Assembly: GCA_945865635.1 (NCBI GenBank)
Contig: CAMBEP010000022.1
Coordinates: forward strand, 1-64,000
Direction of reading: 5' to 3'
DNA length: 64,000 bases
DNA from: Candidatus Kuenenia stuttgartensis
GTDB lineage: Bacteria; Planctomycetota; Planctomycetia; Isosphaerales; Isosphaeraceae
A model generated the notes under the pieces. The model was not told the DNA's origin, made no database searches, and saw only the letters and a program-made list of their open reading frames with translations. Numbering within the stretch: the stretch's first letter is position 1; the number at the start of each line of letters is the position of its first letter. Position numbers and translations under genes: made by a program. Shown piece by piece: positions 28,529 through 36,950 of the stretch.

Positions 28529-29707
28529 ATGCTTGAACAAGAAACAGAATTTCGAGGTTATCTGGCAGGCGCCGGTGAGCATTTGCAGGTTCTAATCCGA
28601 ATCAGCGACGGACGCATAAGCTCCGTCAGATTTGAACCTCAGGCGGAATTGGAAATTGGGCACGCACGAATCTGGATCGTTCCCGCCGTCTGGGACATTC
28701 AGACCAATGGCCGGTGGGGGATTTCATTCAGCGACTCGACCATCACCATTCAGCAAGTCATTCAAATCATTCGGGCCCAGCCTTCATTAGGCACAACACG
28801 GCTCTTGCCAACCTTGATCACAGCCAGCAGGGCCAGTTATCTGCATGGTGTTTCAACCATTGCCGCAGCTTGCGATTCTGACCCGCTGGTCGATCGAATG
28901 GTGGCCGGAATTCATCTTGAGGGGCCTGCGATATCAGGAATGGATGGATACCGGGGGGCTCATCCCGTCGAGCATGTGAGGGACTGGACCTTATCCGAAT
29001 TCCGCGAATTGCAGGAAGCCTCAGGGAATCGAATTCGATTGATCACCCTGGCCCCAGAGCGATCAGGCAGCGTGGAATTCATTCGATCAGTTGTGGCGGA
29101 AGGTGTGGTGGTGAGTCTGGGTCATACAAATGCAACCCATGATGAGATCCGATCTGCGATTGAAGCCGGGGCTAGGTTAAGTACGCATTTGGGAAATGGA
29201 ATTGCAATGCAATTGCCACGTCATCCAAACCCGATCTGGAGCCAGGCAGCGGACGACAGTCTTTTTGCATCGCTCATATGCGACGGGCACCATCTTTCCG
29301 GCGATGTCATTCGGGTCATGGCACGAGCCAAGAGCGCTGATCGATTGATCCTGATTAGCGACCACAGTCCGCTGGCAGGCATGCCGGTGGGGACTTATGG
29401 TCCATGGGCGGTGGACGAATCCGGCAAGATTGTGGTCGCCGGAACGCCTTATCTGGCTGGTTCGAATCAGAATCTGCCTGAAGGAGTGGTCCAATTGATG
29501 AAGTCCACAGGATGGGATTTCGCAACAGCAGCACGCACCATTTGCACCAATCCTGCCCGATTGATCGGATCAGAATTGCCTGCACTTGCCATTGGAGAAT
29601 TATGGGAAGGCTCAATCTGGGCCGTGGACGAATTTAGCGACACAGCCACTATTCAGGTTCTGGAAACATGGGTCAAGGGCGAACATTTTGATGTGCCCTG
29701 CCCTTGA
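28529..29707 (+). CDS. nagA: N-acetylglucosamine-6-phosphate deacetylase-like amidohydrolase
   Basis: Removes the acetyl group from N-acetylglucosamine 6-phosphate in amino-sugar recycling. Motifs match the NagA branch: PAVWDIQTNG in place of the HxH found in most amidohydrolases, as in E. coli NagA; HLEGP with the metal Glu; SLGHTNA and THLGNG with metal His; CDGHH; and the catalytic Asp in ISDHSPLAG. It has 392 residues. The ATG at 28529 follows AAGGAGA, the best ribosome site among the candidates. No nagB or sugar transporter is next to it; pyrG is 71 bp upstream. Confidence 0.8.
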   Translation: MLEQETEFRGYLAGAGEHLQVLIRISDGRISSVRFEPQAELEIGHARIWIVPAVWDIQTNGRWGISFSDSTITIQQVIQIIRAQPSLGTTRLLPTLITASRASYLHGVSTIAAACDSDPLVDRMVAGIHLEGPAISGMDGYRGAHPVEHVRDWTLSEFRELQEASGNRIRLITLAPERSGSVEFIRSVVAEGVVVSLGHTNATHDEIRSAIEAGARLSTHLGNGIAMQLPRHPNPIWSQAADDSLFASLICDGHHLSGDVIRVMARAKSADRLILISDHSPLAGMPVGTYGPWAVDESGKIVVAGTPYLAGSNQNLPEGVVQLMKSTGWDFATAARTICTNPARLIGSELPALAIGELWEGSIWAVDEFSDTATIQVLETWVKGEHFDVPCP

Positions 29708-29803
29708 GCGATTGCCAATGGAAAATCCTCCCATTTGAATTTGGAAATGTAGAGGGGCTTGATCTGCAAGTCCCGATTTGGTTCATTCCGTTGATCCATT
29801 TTT

Positions 29804-30928
29804 TTAAATACGTCCATCGACCCTGAATTCCTGCAATTGAACTTCATCAAGTTCCACACCAAGGCCGGGGCCAGTGGGCACCAGTGCCCCTTCAATACCC
29901 AGGCTCAGTGGGGTTTTCAAAAGGTCTGCCACATGATAATGAGGGCCAAGAATATCGGACGGATATTTTTCGCTGTCAATGGATGCCACTGAAGCCGCCA
30001 GGTGGATCATGGCCGCCGTGCCAATTCCAAGCTCAAGGTTGCTCCCGATATGGCAGGAGACGCCGGCCGACCTGGCTGCATTTGCAATTTCAATGGAATT
30101 TGCAATTCCGCCATTTTTGCCGGGATAGATGCTTATCACATCCACCGCCCCGTCGCGGATCAGGTTCCAGGTGTCGGCCAGCGTAAATGCACTTTCGTCG
30201 GCCATGATCGGTATGCCGCTGGCTTGCCTCAGGCGGGCCATGGCGGCATTGTCGCCGGGTGCAATGGGCTGTTCGGCTATCAGAATATTGAGCGGTTTCA
30301 GGCGTTTTAATGCAACTCGGGCCGTGGCCGGGCTCCATCCGCAATTGGAATCGATGGTGATGCCGATATCAGGCCCGGCAGCTTCACGCACGGCCTTGAC
30401 ACGGGCCACGTCGGCCTCAAGCTCGATTCCGGTTTTCACCTTGATGGTTTTGATGCCCATTGCGACAAATTCTTCGGTGAGCGATTTGACCTGATCCAGC
30501 CCAAATGCGCCAATGACCATTTTTGTGGGAATGATATTGCGTACCTTGCCGCCCAGCAGCACATAAACCGGAACGCCGGCGGCCTTGCCCGAGATATCCC
30601 AGAGAGCCATTTCCACGGCGGCCTTGGTGAATGGGTTGAGCTTCAGGGCTCTGTCCATGAGCAGGCGAGCCTGATTAATGCAAGTGGGGTCGAGGCCGAC
30701 AAGTTTTGGGGCGAGAATTTCGCGGATGGCCCAGATGCATGAACCGGGCGTCTCGCCGCTCCAGCGCGGGGCCACGGTGGCCTCGCCCAGACCGATGATG
30801 CCTGAATCGGTATGCACCTTGATAATGACATAATCCGAGGTAATATGCACGCCATGTGCAGTGAGTGTATTGCGGTTGGGCTTGAGTGGTACCCGGACCT
30901 GAATGGTTTCAATGGCTGTGATTTTCAT
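29804..30928 (-). CDS. Mandelate racemase/muconate lactonizing enzyme family protein
   Basis: Enolase-superfamily enzyme of 374 residues that abstracts a proton alpha to a carboxylate. The capping domain begins MKITAIETIQVRVPLK. The barrel has KVKTG (KxK), the Mg2+ ligands in DSNCGW, AEQP and MADES, and YPGKNGG with the second-side Lys, followed by HIGSNLELGIG. The Lys-Lys pattern places it in the MLE-like subgroup, which includes cycloisomerases, dipeptide epimerases and N-acylamino acid racemases. The substrate is unproven. ATG 30928 is preferred over the longer frame. It lies 26 bp after the MFS gene, likely one operon. Confidence 0.88.
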   Translation of the reverse strand: MKITAIETIQVRVPLKPNRNTLTAHGVHITSDYVIIKVHTDSGIIGLGEATVAPRWSGETPGSCIWAIREILAPKLVGLDPTCINQARLLMDRALKLNPFTKAAVEMALWDISGKAAGVPVYVLLGGKVRNIIPTKMVIGAFGLDQVKSLTEEFVAMGIKTIKVKTGIELEADVARVKAVREAAGPDIGITIDSNCGWSPATARVALKRLKPLNILIAEQPIAPGDNAAMARLRQASGIPIMADESAFTLADTWNLIRDGAVDVISIYPGKNGGIANSIEIANAARSAGVSCHIGSNLELGIGTAAMIHLAASVASIDSEKYPSDILGPHYHVADLLKTPLSLGIEGALVPTGPGLGVELDEVQLQEFRVDGRI

Positions 30929-30954
30929 GGTCGTGGATTCTCGGTTGAAGGATT

Positions 30955-32286
30955 TCAAGAGTTTTCCGCAGCAATTGCGGGCTTGTTGGGGTTTAGGACG
31001 AGGCACGAGATTGCGGCTGAGAGCTGGATGGAGACAATCAGCCAGAGAAAATAATCCCAGTTGCCTGTGCCTTTCTCAAACATCTCGAACATTCGTCCGA
31101 CAATCTTTGGGCAAAGCCATGCCCCGATGTTTCCGGCCATGTTCATAATGGCCAGCCCCGTGGCGGAATGGCCGGCGGTGAGGTCGATGGTGCAGGCCCA
31201 CTTGCCGGGATTTGCAATTCCCGTAAAAAACATCCCGACAGCGATCATGCCAACGGCCATGACCGGGTCGCTGATCCACGACGAAGCCATGGCCGCCAGG
31301 GCACACAAAATGAGCGACGCGCCGGGCAGAAGGCAGCGGCTGAGCCATTTGCTGCCGGTGCGTTTCAGGATCAGGTCGATCAAGTAGCCGCCCAGAAGGC
31401 TGCCCAGGACGATGCCGACCAAGGGCATGATGGTCAGGTCGCCTGCATTGGTCAGATTCATGCCCCGGCCCTTGATGAGATAGGTCGGGAACCAGGTGAT
31501 GAGGATGGCATAGCCAAACGACTGAAAAAATGTCTGGGAATTCAAGGCCCACATGCTGCGAGATTTCAGCATGGCACCAATTGCGGCACGTGTGGAAAGT
31601 TTTGGTTTTGCCGGCAATTCCGCCTGTGATGGTATTTCGATTGCATTTCTGCTGCTGGCCTGAATCAGGTCCCGTTCCGCCTGATTCACTAGGCTGTGCA
31701 ATTCCGGCTTGTTGCGAAACCAGAGCACAAACCATGCAGACCACGCGATGGCCACCAGGCCATAGCCGAGAAATGTTTCTCGCCAGCCGAACTGGGTGAG
31801 CAGGCGGGTTGTCAGGAGGTTGGCCAGGACCGAGCCGGAGGACATGCAGGCGGTGATGATGGAGCTGGCCATGCCGTGGCGATCAGGCGGAAACCAGTCA
31901 CGAATGGCCATGATGGTCACCGGAAAAAGCCCGGCCTGGGCCAAGCCCAATGCAATGCGCGAATAATACAAAACTGCGCTGCTGGGAGCATTGGCAGATG
32001 CAATCGTCGCCAAGGCCCACAGCAAGCCCATCAAGCTAAGTCCAAGCCTTGTTCCAAGCCTGTTGCCGAGCAGTCCGGCCGGGAGCTGGAACCAGAAATA
32101 GCCGAGAAAAAACGCGCTGTAAATGTCGCCCATGACGGGGTCTGAGATCAGAAGGTCTTGCTGGATGGTCGTACCGGCAGGCGAAATGCAGACCCGCAAA
32201 AGATACGCCAGTATGGCACCAGCCGCCAATGCAGCCAGGATCAGAAATCGCACCCGGGTGGCTTTTTCAGTGGTTCGGCCTGTCAT
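30955..32286 (-). CDS. MFS transporter, anion:cation symporter (ACS)-like
   Basis: A 443-residue membrane protein with about twelve hydrophobic segments. The stretch GYFWFQLPAGLLGNRLGTRLGL is the ACS-type variant of the MFS loop motif, and the central loop (about 205-245) is charged. ACS members carry hexuronates, galactonate, tartrate and other organic acids by proton symport. The likely cargo is the acid processed by the flanking enolase-superfamily, amidohydrolase and lyase genes. It diverges from the amidohydrolase gene across a 226-bp control region. Confidence 0.85.
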   Translation of the reverse strand: MTGRTTEKATRVRFLILAALAAGAILAYLLRVCISPAGTTIQQDLLISDPVMGDIYSAFFLGYFWFQLPAGLLGNRLGTRLGLSLMGLLWALATIASANAPSSAVLYYSRIALGLAQAGLFPVTIMAIRDWFPPDRHGMASSIITACMSSGSVLANLLTTRLLTQFGWRETFLGYGLVAIAWSAWFVLWFRNKPELHSLVNQAERDLIQASSRNAIEIPSQAELPAKPKLSTRAAIGAMLKSRSMWALNSQTFFQSFGYAILITWFPTYLIKGRGMNLTNAGDLTIMPLVGIVLGSLLGGYLIDLILKRTGSKWLSRCLLPGASLILCALAAMASSWISDPVMAVGMIAVGMFFTGIANPGKWACTIDLTAGHSATGLAIMNMAGNIGAWLCPKIVGRMFEMFEKGTGNWDYFLWLIVSIQLSAAISCLVLNPNKPAIAAENS

Positions 32287-32421
32287 TGGCGGATGGTCCT
32301 TTGGGCGGGTCGTAGGTCTGAATCGGAATCACGCCATTTTTTTTTATGAAGCAAGCGTATTCTCGGAATCGGGTGCAAATCAAGTTCCGCATCTGGCATA
32401 GTCTGGCCTATTGGAACAAAC

Positions 32422-32442
32422 TATTGTATGATCCACAACATA
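32422..32442. promoter_or_regulatory. Operator-like inverted motif in the divergent catabolic promoter region
   Basis: TATTGTATGATCCACAACAT contains TTGT and ACAA arms separated by seven bases, the general shape of a GntR-family site. It lies between the divergent MFS and amidohydrolase genes. A similar ATACAACAT occurs at 36522-36530 just upstream of the TIGR03032 start. No regulator gene is adjacent, so the function is speculative. Confidence 0.25.
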
Positions 32443-32512
32443 AAACATGACAGAAAGCCGTAAAAGTGTCGGGCAACAGCTCGAATATAAGGCTAAAAAA
32501 AACGAGGTCCCC

Positions 32513-33403
32513 ATGCTTGTTGACATTCACACGAATCTGATGTGGTATCCAGACCATTATTCCGAGGAATTTGTCGCAACCTCGTGGGCCGCCAAGCAGG
32601 CCAAAATGCGGCTCACGCCTGATGTTCACTGCGATGTGAGCGACCTGAGCTGGAAGCACAATTTCGACTGCCGCCCGGAACAGCTCAAAGCAGCCACCAG
32701 CCAGTGCGACAAGGTCATCGTTTTTGCAATTCAGGCCCCTTTTACAGGCATTTATGGCTCGCAAGAAACCGTGGCCGAATTTGCCAGGGCCAACGCTGAC
32801 CGCTTCCAGGCTTGGTGCTCTGTGGACCCCAACGACCCGGCCTGTGTCGAGCAATTGCACCATTTTGTCACGTATCTCGGCATGAAGGGCTTGAAGCTCG
32901 GCCCTGTCTATCAGAATTTCGACCCATCAGACCCCAGGCACCTGCCGCTCTTTAAAATGGCTGAAAAGCTTCGCATACCGATCAACTGGCACCAGGGCAC
33001 GTCGTTCGTCAGGCCCGGCCCGCTGAAGTATTCCAACCCTGTTCTGCTGGAAGATATCGCTGTAGCCTGCCCTGATCTGCGCATGATCATCTCGCACATG
33101 GGCCACCCGTGGGAAACGGAGTGCATTGTCCTGATCCGCAAGCACCCGAATCTCTATGTCGACACCAGCGCCCTGCACTATCGACCGCTGCGGCACTATC
33201 AGGCCTTTATCACGGCCATGGAATATGGGGTCGAAAACAAGCTCATTTTCGGCTCAGACTTCCCCTCAGCCACCCCCGAACAAGCCATCGCCGGGCTGTG
33301 GAAGGTGAACGACATCGTAGAGGGAACCAAGTTCCCCCGCTTCCCCGATGAAGCTATCCATCGCATTATCTACGAGAACTGGAAGCAGTTCATCCAGTTC
33401 TGA
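32513..33403 (+). CDS. Amidohydrolase family protein (amidohydrolase 2 type)
   Basis: TIM-barrel hydrolase or decarboxylase of 296 residues. The first metal site reads DIHTN rather than the usual DxHxH, so one ligand is changed. INWHQGTSF and IISHMGHPW supply the later His residues, and FGSDFP the catalytic Asp. Relatives act as lactonases on sugar acids, as decarboxylases, or as other hydrolases. ATG 32513 follows GAGG. The DHDPS-like gene starts 52 bp after it, so the two are likely one transcript, divergent from the transporter and the enolase-superfamily gene. Confidence 0.82.
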   Translation: MLVDIHTNLMWYPDHYSEEFVATSWAAKQAKMRLTPDVHCDVSDLSWKHNFDCRPEQLKAATSQCDKVIVFAIQAPFTGIYGSQETVAEFARANADRFQAWCSVDPNDPACVEQLHHFVTYLGMKGLKLGPVYQNFDPSDPRHLPLFKMAEKLRIPINWHQGTSFVRPGPLKYSNPVLLEDIAVACPDLRMIISHMGHPWETECIVLIRKHPNLYVDTSALHYRPLRHYQAFITAMEYGVENKLIFGSDFPSATPEQAIAGLWKVNDIVEGTKFPRFPDEAIHRIIYENWKQFIQF

Positions 33404-33455
33404 TAACTGTTAAACATCCTGATCGAAATCTATCATTGGAAAATTGGAAAAAAAA

Positions 33456-34370
33456 ATGACATTTGACCTATCCCGGCTCGACACCGTTCAGCTCGTCCCG
33501 CTCACTCCATTTTCAGCAGACGGCTCACACATTCTGACCGACGAATTCGCCGCGTTTGCCAAGTGGCAATACGATTCCGGCATGCGGGTTTTCATCCCTG
33601 GCGCGGGCACCGGCGAATTTCATTCGCTTTCGGCCCAGGAAGTGGCCACTTGTGTCTCAACCGTGCGTTCGGCCGTCGGCCCTGATGCCGTCGTCATCGC
33701 CCCCATCGGCATGGGCGTGGGGCACTCGATTGAAATCGGCAAAAAAGCCATCGACGCTGGTGCCGACGCCCTTCTCGTTATGTCGCCGGTTCATCCCTAC
33801 CTCAGCGACAGTGGCCTGCTCGATTACTTCGAAGCCCTCATGACGGCCCTCCCCCTGCCCTTTCTGGCCTATAAGAAAGGCGCGGCGCCCAGTGATCAAC
33901 TCCTGCTGGAACTGGCCCAGACCGGCCGGCTCGTCGGCGTCAAGTATGCCGTGAACGAGGTGGACTCCGTCACCCGCTTCATTCAAACGGGCCGCGGCAC
34001 TGTCGGTGTCTATTGCGGGACCGCCGAACGCTTTGCTCCGTTTTTTCACCTTGCGGGCGCAACAGGTTATACCTCAGGCGCAGGCAACATCTGCCCGCGG
34101 CTGACCCTGGCCATGCATGCCGCCCTTAAAAACGGCAACTATCCGCAAGCCATGGACTATCTGAAAACCATCCGACCCATCGAAGATTATCGCGCCCGCT
34201 CTGGAGATTCCTACAATATCGGCATGCTCAAGGCCGCCATGAAGCTCGCAGGCCGCAACTTCGGCCCCGTCCGCCCGCCCCAGCGGCAGCTCACCACCAC
34301 GGAAATCCACGAAGTGGAAACCCTTCTTCAGCCTATACTTGCGGCTGAATCCGCATTGGCCGGCGGCTGA
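33456..34370 (+). CDS. Dihydrodipicolinate synthase/KdgD family lyase
   Basis: Class I pyruvate-type lyase of 304 residues. The GxGTGE substrate loop reads PGAGTGEFHSLSAQE, the catalytic Tyr is in LAYKKGA, and the Schiff-base Lys is in VGVKYAVNE. The sequence resembles 5-dehydro-4-deoxyglucarate dehydratase and 2-keto-3-deoxy acid aldolases more than true DapA. With the neighbouring enolase-superfamily enzyme and hydrolase it could complete breakdown of a sugar acid; this is inferred from context. A TTG at 33444 is an alternative start. It converges with the acetamidase gene 25 bp on. Confidence 0.85.
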   Translation: MTFDLSRLDTVQLVPLTPFSADGSHILTDEFAAFAKWQYDSGMRVFIPGAGTGEFHSLSAQEVATCVSTVRSAVGPDAVVIAPIGMGVGHSIEIGKKAIDAGADALLVMSPVHPYLSDSGLLDYFEALMTALPLPFLAYKKGAAPSDQLLLELAQTGRLVGVKYAVNEVDSVTRFIQTGRGTVGVYCGTAERFAPFFHLAGATGYTSGAGNICPRLTLAMHAALKNGNYPQAMDYLKTIRPIEDYRARSGDSYNIGMLKAAMKLAGRNFGPVRPPQRQLTTTEIHEVETLLQPILAAESALAGG

Positions 34371-34395
34371 TCTTACGCGTTACCGTTTCTCAGGC

Positions 34396-35283
34396 TCATC
34401 CGCCTGAAAGATACTCCCTGCGAATCTTCGCGCCCACTGTGCCAATGCCGTAATAACCTACGGATATTTGCCCGACGTGCGTCAAAAGGTCATAAGCCCG
34501 CCAGCGGCTCCAGCCGTAGTCGCTCTCCATCCAAAGCGCAAGCAGGGCATAAGCATGCGCGATGGACCGCTCCATCGGGTTACCGCTCACGATGGTCATG
34601 ATCTCGTCCGGCGTCTCAATCCTCGGCCACGACAGCTTCAAGCCCTTCACCAGACGCACTGTGATCGTCGTTTCGCCCGCCATTTCAAGGCCAGTGGCTG
34701 ATAGCTCGCCGTGTCCCATGGCAGCATGCAGGTCGCCCAGATAGAATAGCCCGCCCTTCACAAAAACCGGGAAGTAAATCGTGTTGCCGGGGCACACTTC
34801 CACAATATCCAAGTTGCCGCCATGCGGGCCAGCCGGGCCGGTCGTTGGGCATCCCCAATCCGGCGCAGTGCCAAGGCAGCCGACCATCGGCTTGTAGGGA
34901 ATCGTGACCGTGTCGCTCCAATAAACCAGTCCGTCCCGGATCTGGCTCACATGTGTCCCATGCGGGCAATCCGTCCCCAGCCATTCGCAAAGCTGCTTCG
35001 GGTCGGCGGTTCGCGTGGCACATTGGCCGTCTGTCGAACGAATCTCATGAATCGTCACTGCCAATGCATCGCCCGGCTCGGCCCCTTCCACATAAATCGG
35101 GCCCGTCATCGGGTTGCTGTAAGGCATTTTGGACTTGTCGCGGCGGTCGTTGTTGGTCTTGATCTGCCCCGTCAGGGCGTCCTCAGAGGCCACCACCAGC
35201 GTTTCGCCCGACTCGATCCGGCATCGTGGTTCGTGATGCCTGTTAAATTCATACTGAAGCGGCCCGATGGTCAGTTTCTTCAT
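34396..35283 (-). CDS. Acetamidase/formamidase family protein
   Basis: A 295-residue FmdA/AmdA-type amidase that would release ammonia from short amides such as formamide or acetamide. Supporting features are the N-terminal MTGPIYVEGAEPGDALAV, GCLGTAPDWG, GPHGGNLDI and VKGGLFYLGDLHAAMGHGELS, all typical of the family, which uses metal. The ATG at 35283 is preceded by TIGR03032, whose stop is 57 bp upstream, so they may be one transcript. Its relation to the catabolic genes on the other strand is unclear. Confidence 0.88.
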   Translation of the reverse strand: MKKLTIGPLQYEFNRHHEPRCRIESGETLVVASEDALTGQIKTNNDRRDKSKMPYSNPMTGPIYVEGAEPGDALAVTIHEIRSTDGQCATRTADPKQLCEWLGTDCPHGTHVSQIRDGLVYWSDTVTIPYKPMVGCLGTAPDWGCPTTGPAGPHGGNLDIVEVCPGNTIYFPVFVKGGLFYLGDLHAAMGHGELSATGLEMAGETTITVRLVKGLKLSWPRIETPDEIMTIVSGNPMERSIAHAYALLALWMESDYGWSRWRAYDLLTHVGQISVGYYGIGTVGAKIRREYLSGG

Positions 35284-35340
35284 CTTTTTTTTGCCTGGTC
35301 TCAGATCAAGTTCTGCTTTTTTTAAATACCTCTGAAAGTC

Positions 35341-36462
35341 TCATTCAGACGCTGTATTATCCCGAAACAGACTGGCGACATCCTGCAAGGCCTGGTCAGG
35401 CAGGACAAACGAATCGGCCAGGATATTCTGGTCGTCCACAATCACATCCATGCGGTAGCGAGGGACCAGAGAGACCGCAAAGATCTCTTGCAGGGCGTCG
35501 TTGAATTTGACATAGCCAACCGTCTGCCCTGTGTTAATATCCACCACCCAAAGGCCGCATGCGCGTTCTTCAAGAGGCCGATCCGCAATTTCAATCCCGC
35601 TGAAAGTCGCACTTTCACGAACCTGCGAAAGCCCAATAAATGCCAAAGGACCCACGAAATCAAGGCCCCGGGTGAAGCCTGGCAGGCGTGTTACTTCTTG
35701 ATATCTTCCAGTCGCCGGGTCAATCGTGCCGAAGCCGCCGCAGCCGGAATTCAGGACCCAAAGCTTCCCTGCATACCACCTTGGCGAGTGCGGCATGGAA
35801 AGCCCGCGTGTCATGACCTCATTGCTTTGAATGTCAATCAGAATGCCTCCATCCTTCTTTTTGTCACGCCAGCCGAATCGGGTGTCCGACTCGCCCAGAG
35901 CCGTCACATAACGCGGCATATTGTCGCGTATGGCCAAGCCATTCAAGTGGCACCTGTCCTCGGGCGCGATGGCACTCACAAACTTCGGCCGCCACACTGG
36001 AACAAAGCTGTAAGATGACTCGCGCTTGCAAAGGCACGAAAACCGCGTGTTCACAAAAAGCAGTTCAAGCTCGCTTGCACTGCCGTATTTCGAAACCCAG
36101 GCCATCTCATGAATCTGGATATCGCCTGTCTGGTGCGACCGGCACGGCAGATACGCCGCTTCGTAAGTCCCGACCGGTGGCATCTTGCGTGCCACAGCCG
36201 GAAGGTCGTGGAACTCAAGAATCTCGGTCTCCACACCAATCGCCATCCGGTCGCCACGAAACGCCAGGCCCATGGGCCTTCGAAATTCGCAGTAATGCGT
36301 ATTGAGTGTCCCTTCATCATTCTGGCCCAAAATCACCAGCCGGCCAGCCTGATAGGTTGTGATCACCACCGACATCCGAAGCTCGCCCAACATCGGCCCC
36401 ATATTCGATGAATGAATGCTGCCTAAAACCTTTGGTTCATCGTCTGCGGCTTGCGTTTCCAT
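35341..36462 (-). CDS. TIGR03032 family protein
   Basis: A predicted soluble protein related to the TIGR03032/DUF4915 family. Diagnostic pieces are WRPKFVSAIAPEDRCHLNGLA, PHSPRWYAGKLWVLNSGCGG and LPGFTRGLDFVGPLAFIGLS, which suggest a beta-propeller. The function is unknown; relatives often sit near sulfotransferase- or TPR-type genes. The open frame extends to 36585, but the ATG at 36462 is preceded by CAGGGGAT at good spacing and the family begins about there. The extra 41 codons upstream are probably untranslated leader. Confidence 0.85.
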   Translation of the reverse strand: METQAADDEPKVLGSIHSSNMGPMLGELRMSVVITTYQAGRLVILGQNDEGTLNTHYCEFRRPMGLAFRGDRMAIGVETEILEFHDLPAVARKMPPVGTYEAAYLPCRSHQTGDIQIHEMAWVSKYGSASELELLFVNTRFSCLCKRESSYSFVPVWRPKFVSAIAPEDRCHLNGLAIRDNMPRYVTALGESDTRFGWRDKKKDGGILIDIQSNEVMTRGLSMPHSPRWYAGKLWVLNSGCGGFGTIDPATGRYQEVTRLPGFTRGLDFVGPLAFIGLSQVRESATFSGIEIADRPLEERACGLWVVDINTGQTVGYVKFNDALQEIFAVSLVPRYRMDVIVDDQNILADSFVLPDQALQDVASLFRDNTASE

Positions 36463-36585
36463 GATATCCCCTGAAGCATGTGGCTCAATCTGACAAACTT
36501 GTTTCTTGCTCACGTAATAATATACAACATCGTTAGGCATATCGTCAGCTGCCTGGTTTGAATCATTAACTTTTTTTTCACGCAA

Positions 36586-36950
36586 CCATGCTTCGCCAAA
36601 CCAATCCTATCAAACATCTGTTCATAAGCGAAACAGCCAGATCACTCCAACCGGCCTCACCACCCCCTGACACGCAATATCCCCCCGAACCATACAAGAA
36701 ATATCTCCATTGCCACCATTCTCGTTTCTGACTCGCCCCCAGCTTCCGATGTCACCCTGCTTGCATGGTATCAAGATTTTTAAAATTTAGTTGACGAGAC
36801 ACTTGAGTTTTACCGATAAATTAGAATATGGATAAACGCCAATCAGAATCTGGCCCAGTGTCATTGGTCTTGATGTTTCTCGGGTTTCTGAATCTCTCCC
36901 ATCTCCGTTGATATACCGTTCATCAGATTGCCACCAAAGGGTCCCGCTGC
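36586..36950. other. Intergenic region upstream of the PEP-CTERM gene
   Basis: About 365 bp between divergent genes. It is AT-rich near 36770-36840 and holds a candidate promoter at 36791-36819. I see no repeat, RNA gene or hairpin-T terminator. Confidence 0.5.
36791..36819 (+). promoter_or_regulatory. Candidate sigma-70-type promoter
   Basis: TTGACG (36791-36796) is followed after 17-18 bp by GATAAA, a partial match to TATAAT. It lies about 130 bp before the ATG at 36951, leaving a long leader. It is listed because it is the clearest -35-like box in this gap; the -10 match is weak. Confidence 0.25.

Noticed and set aside
29804-30928. Galactonate or mandelate dehydratase assignment for the enolase-superfamily protein
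   Set aside because: The KxK plus opposite Lys pattern fits the MLE subgroup rather than the His/Asp-type dehydratases, so no precise name is given.
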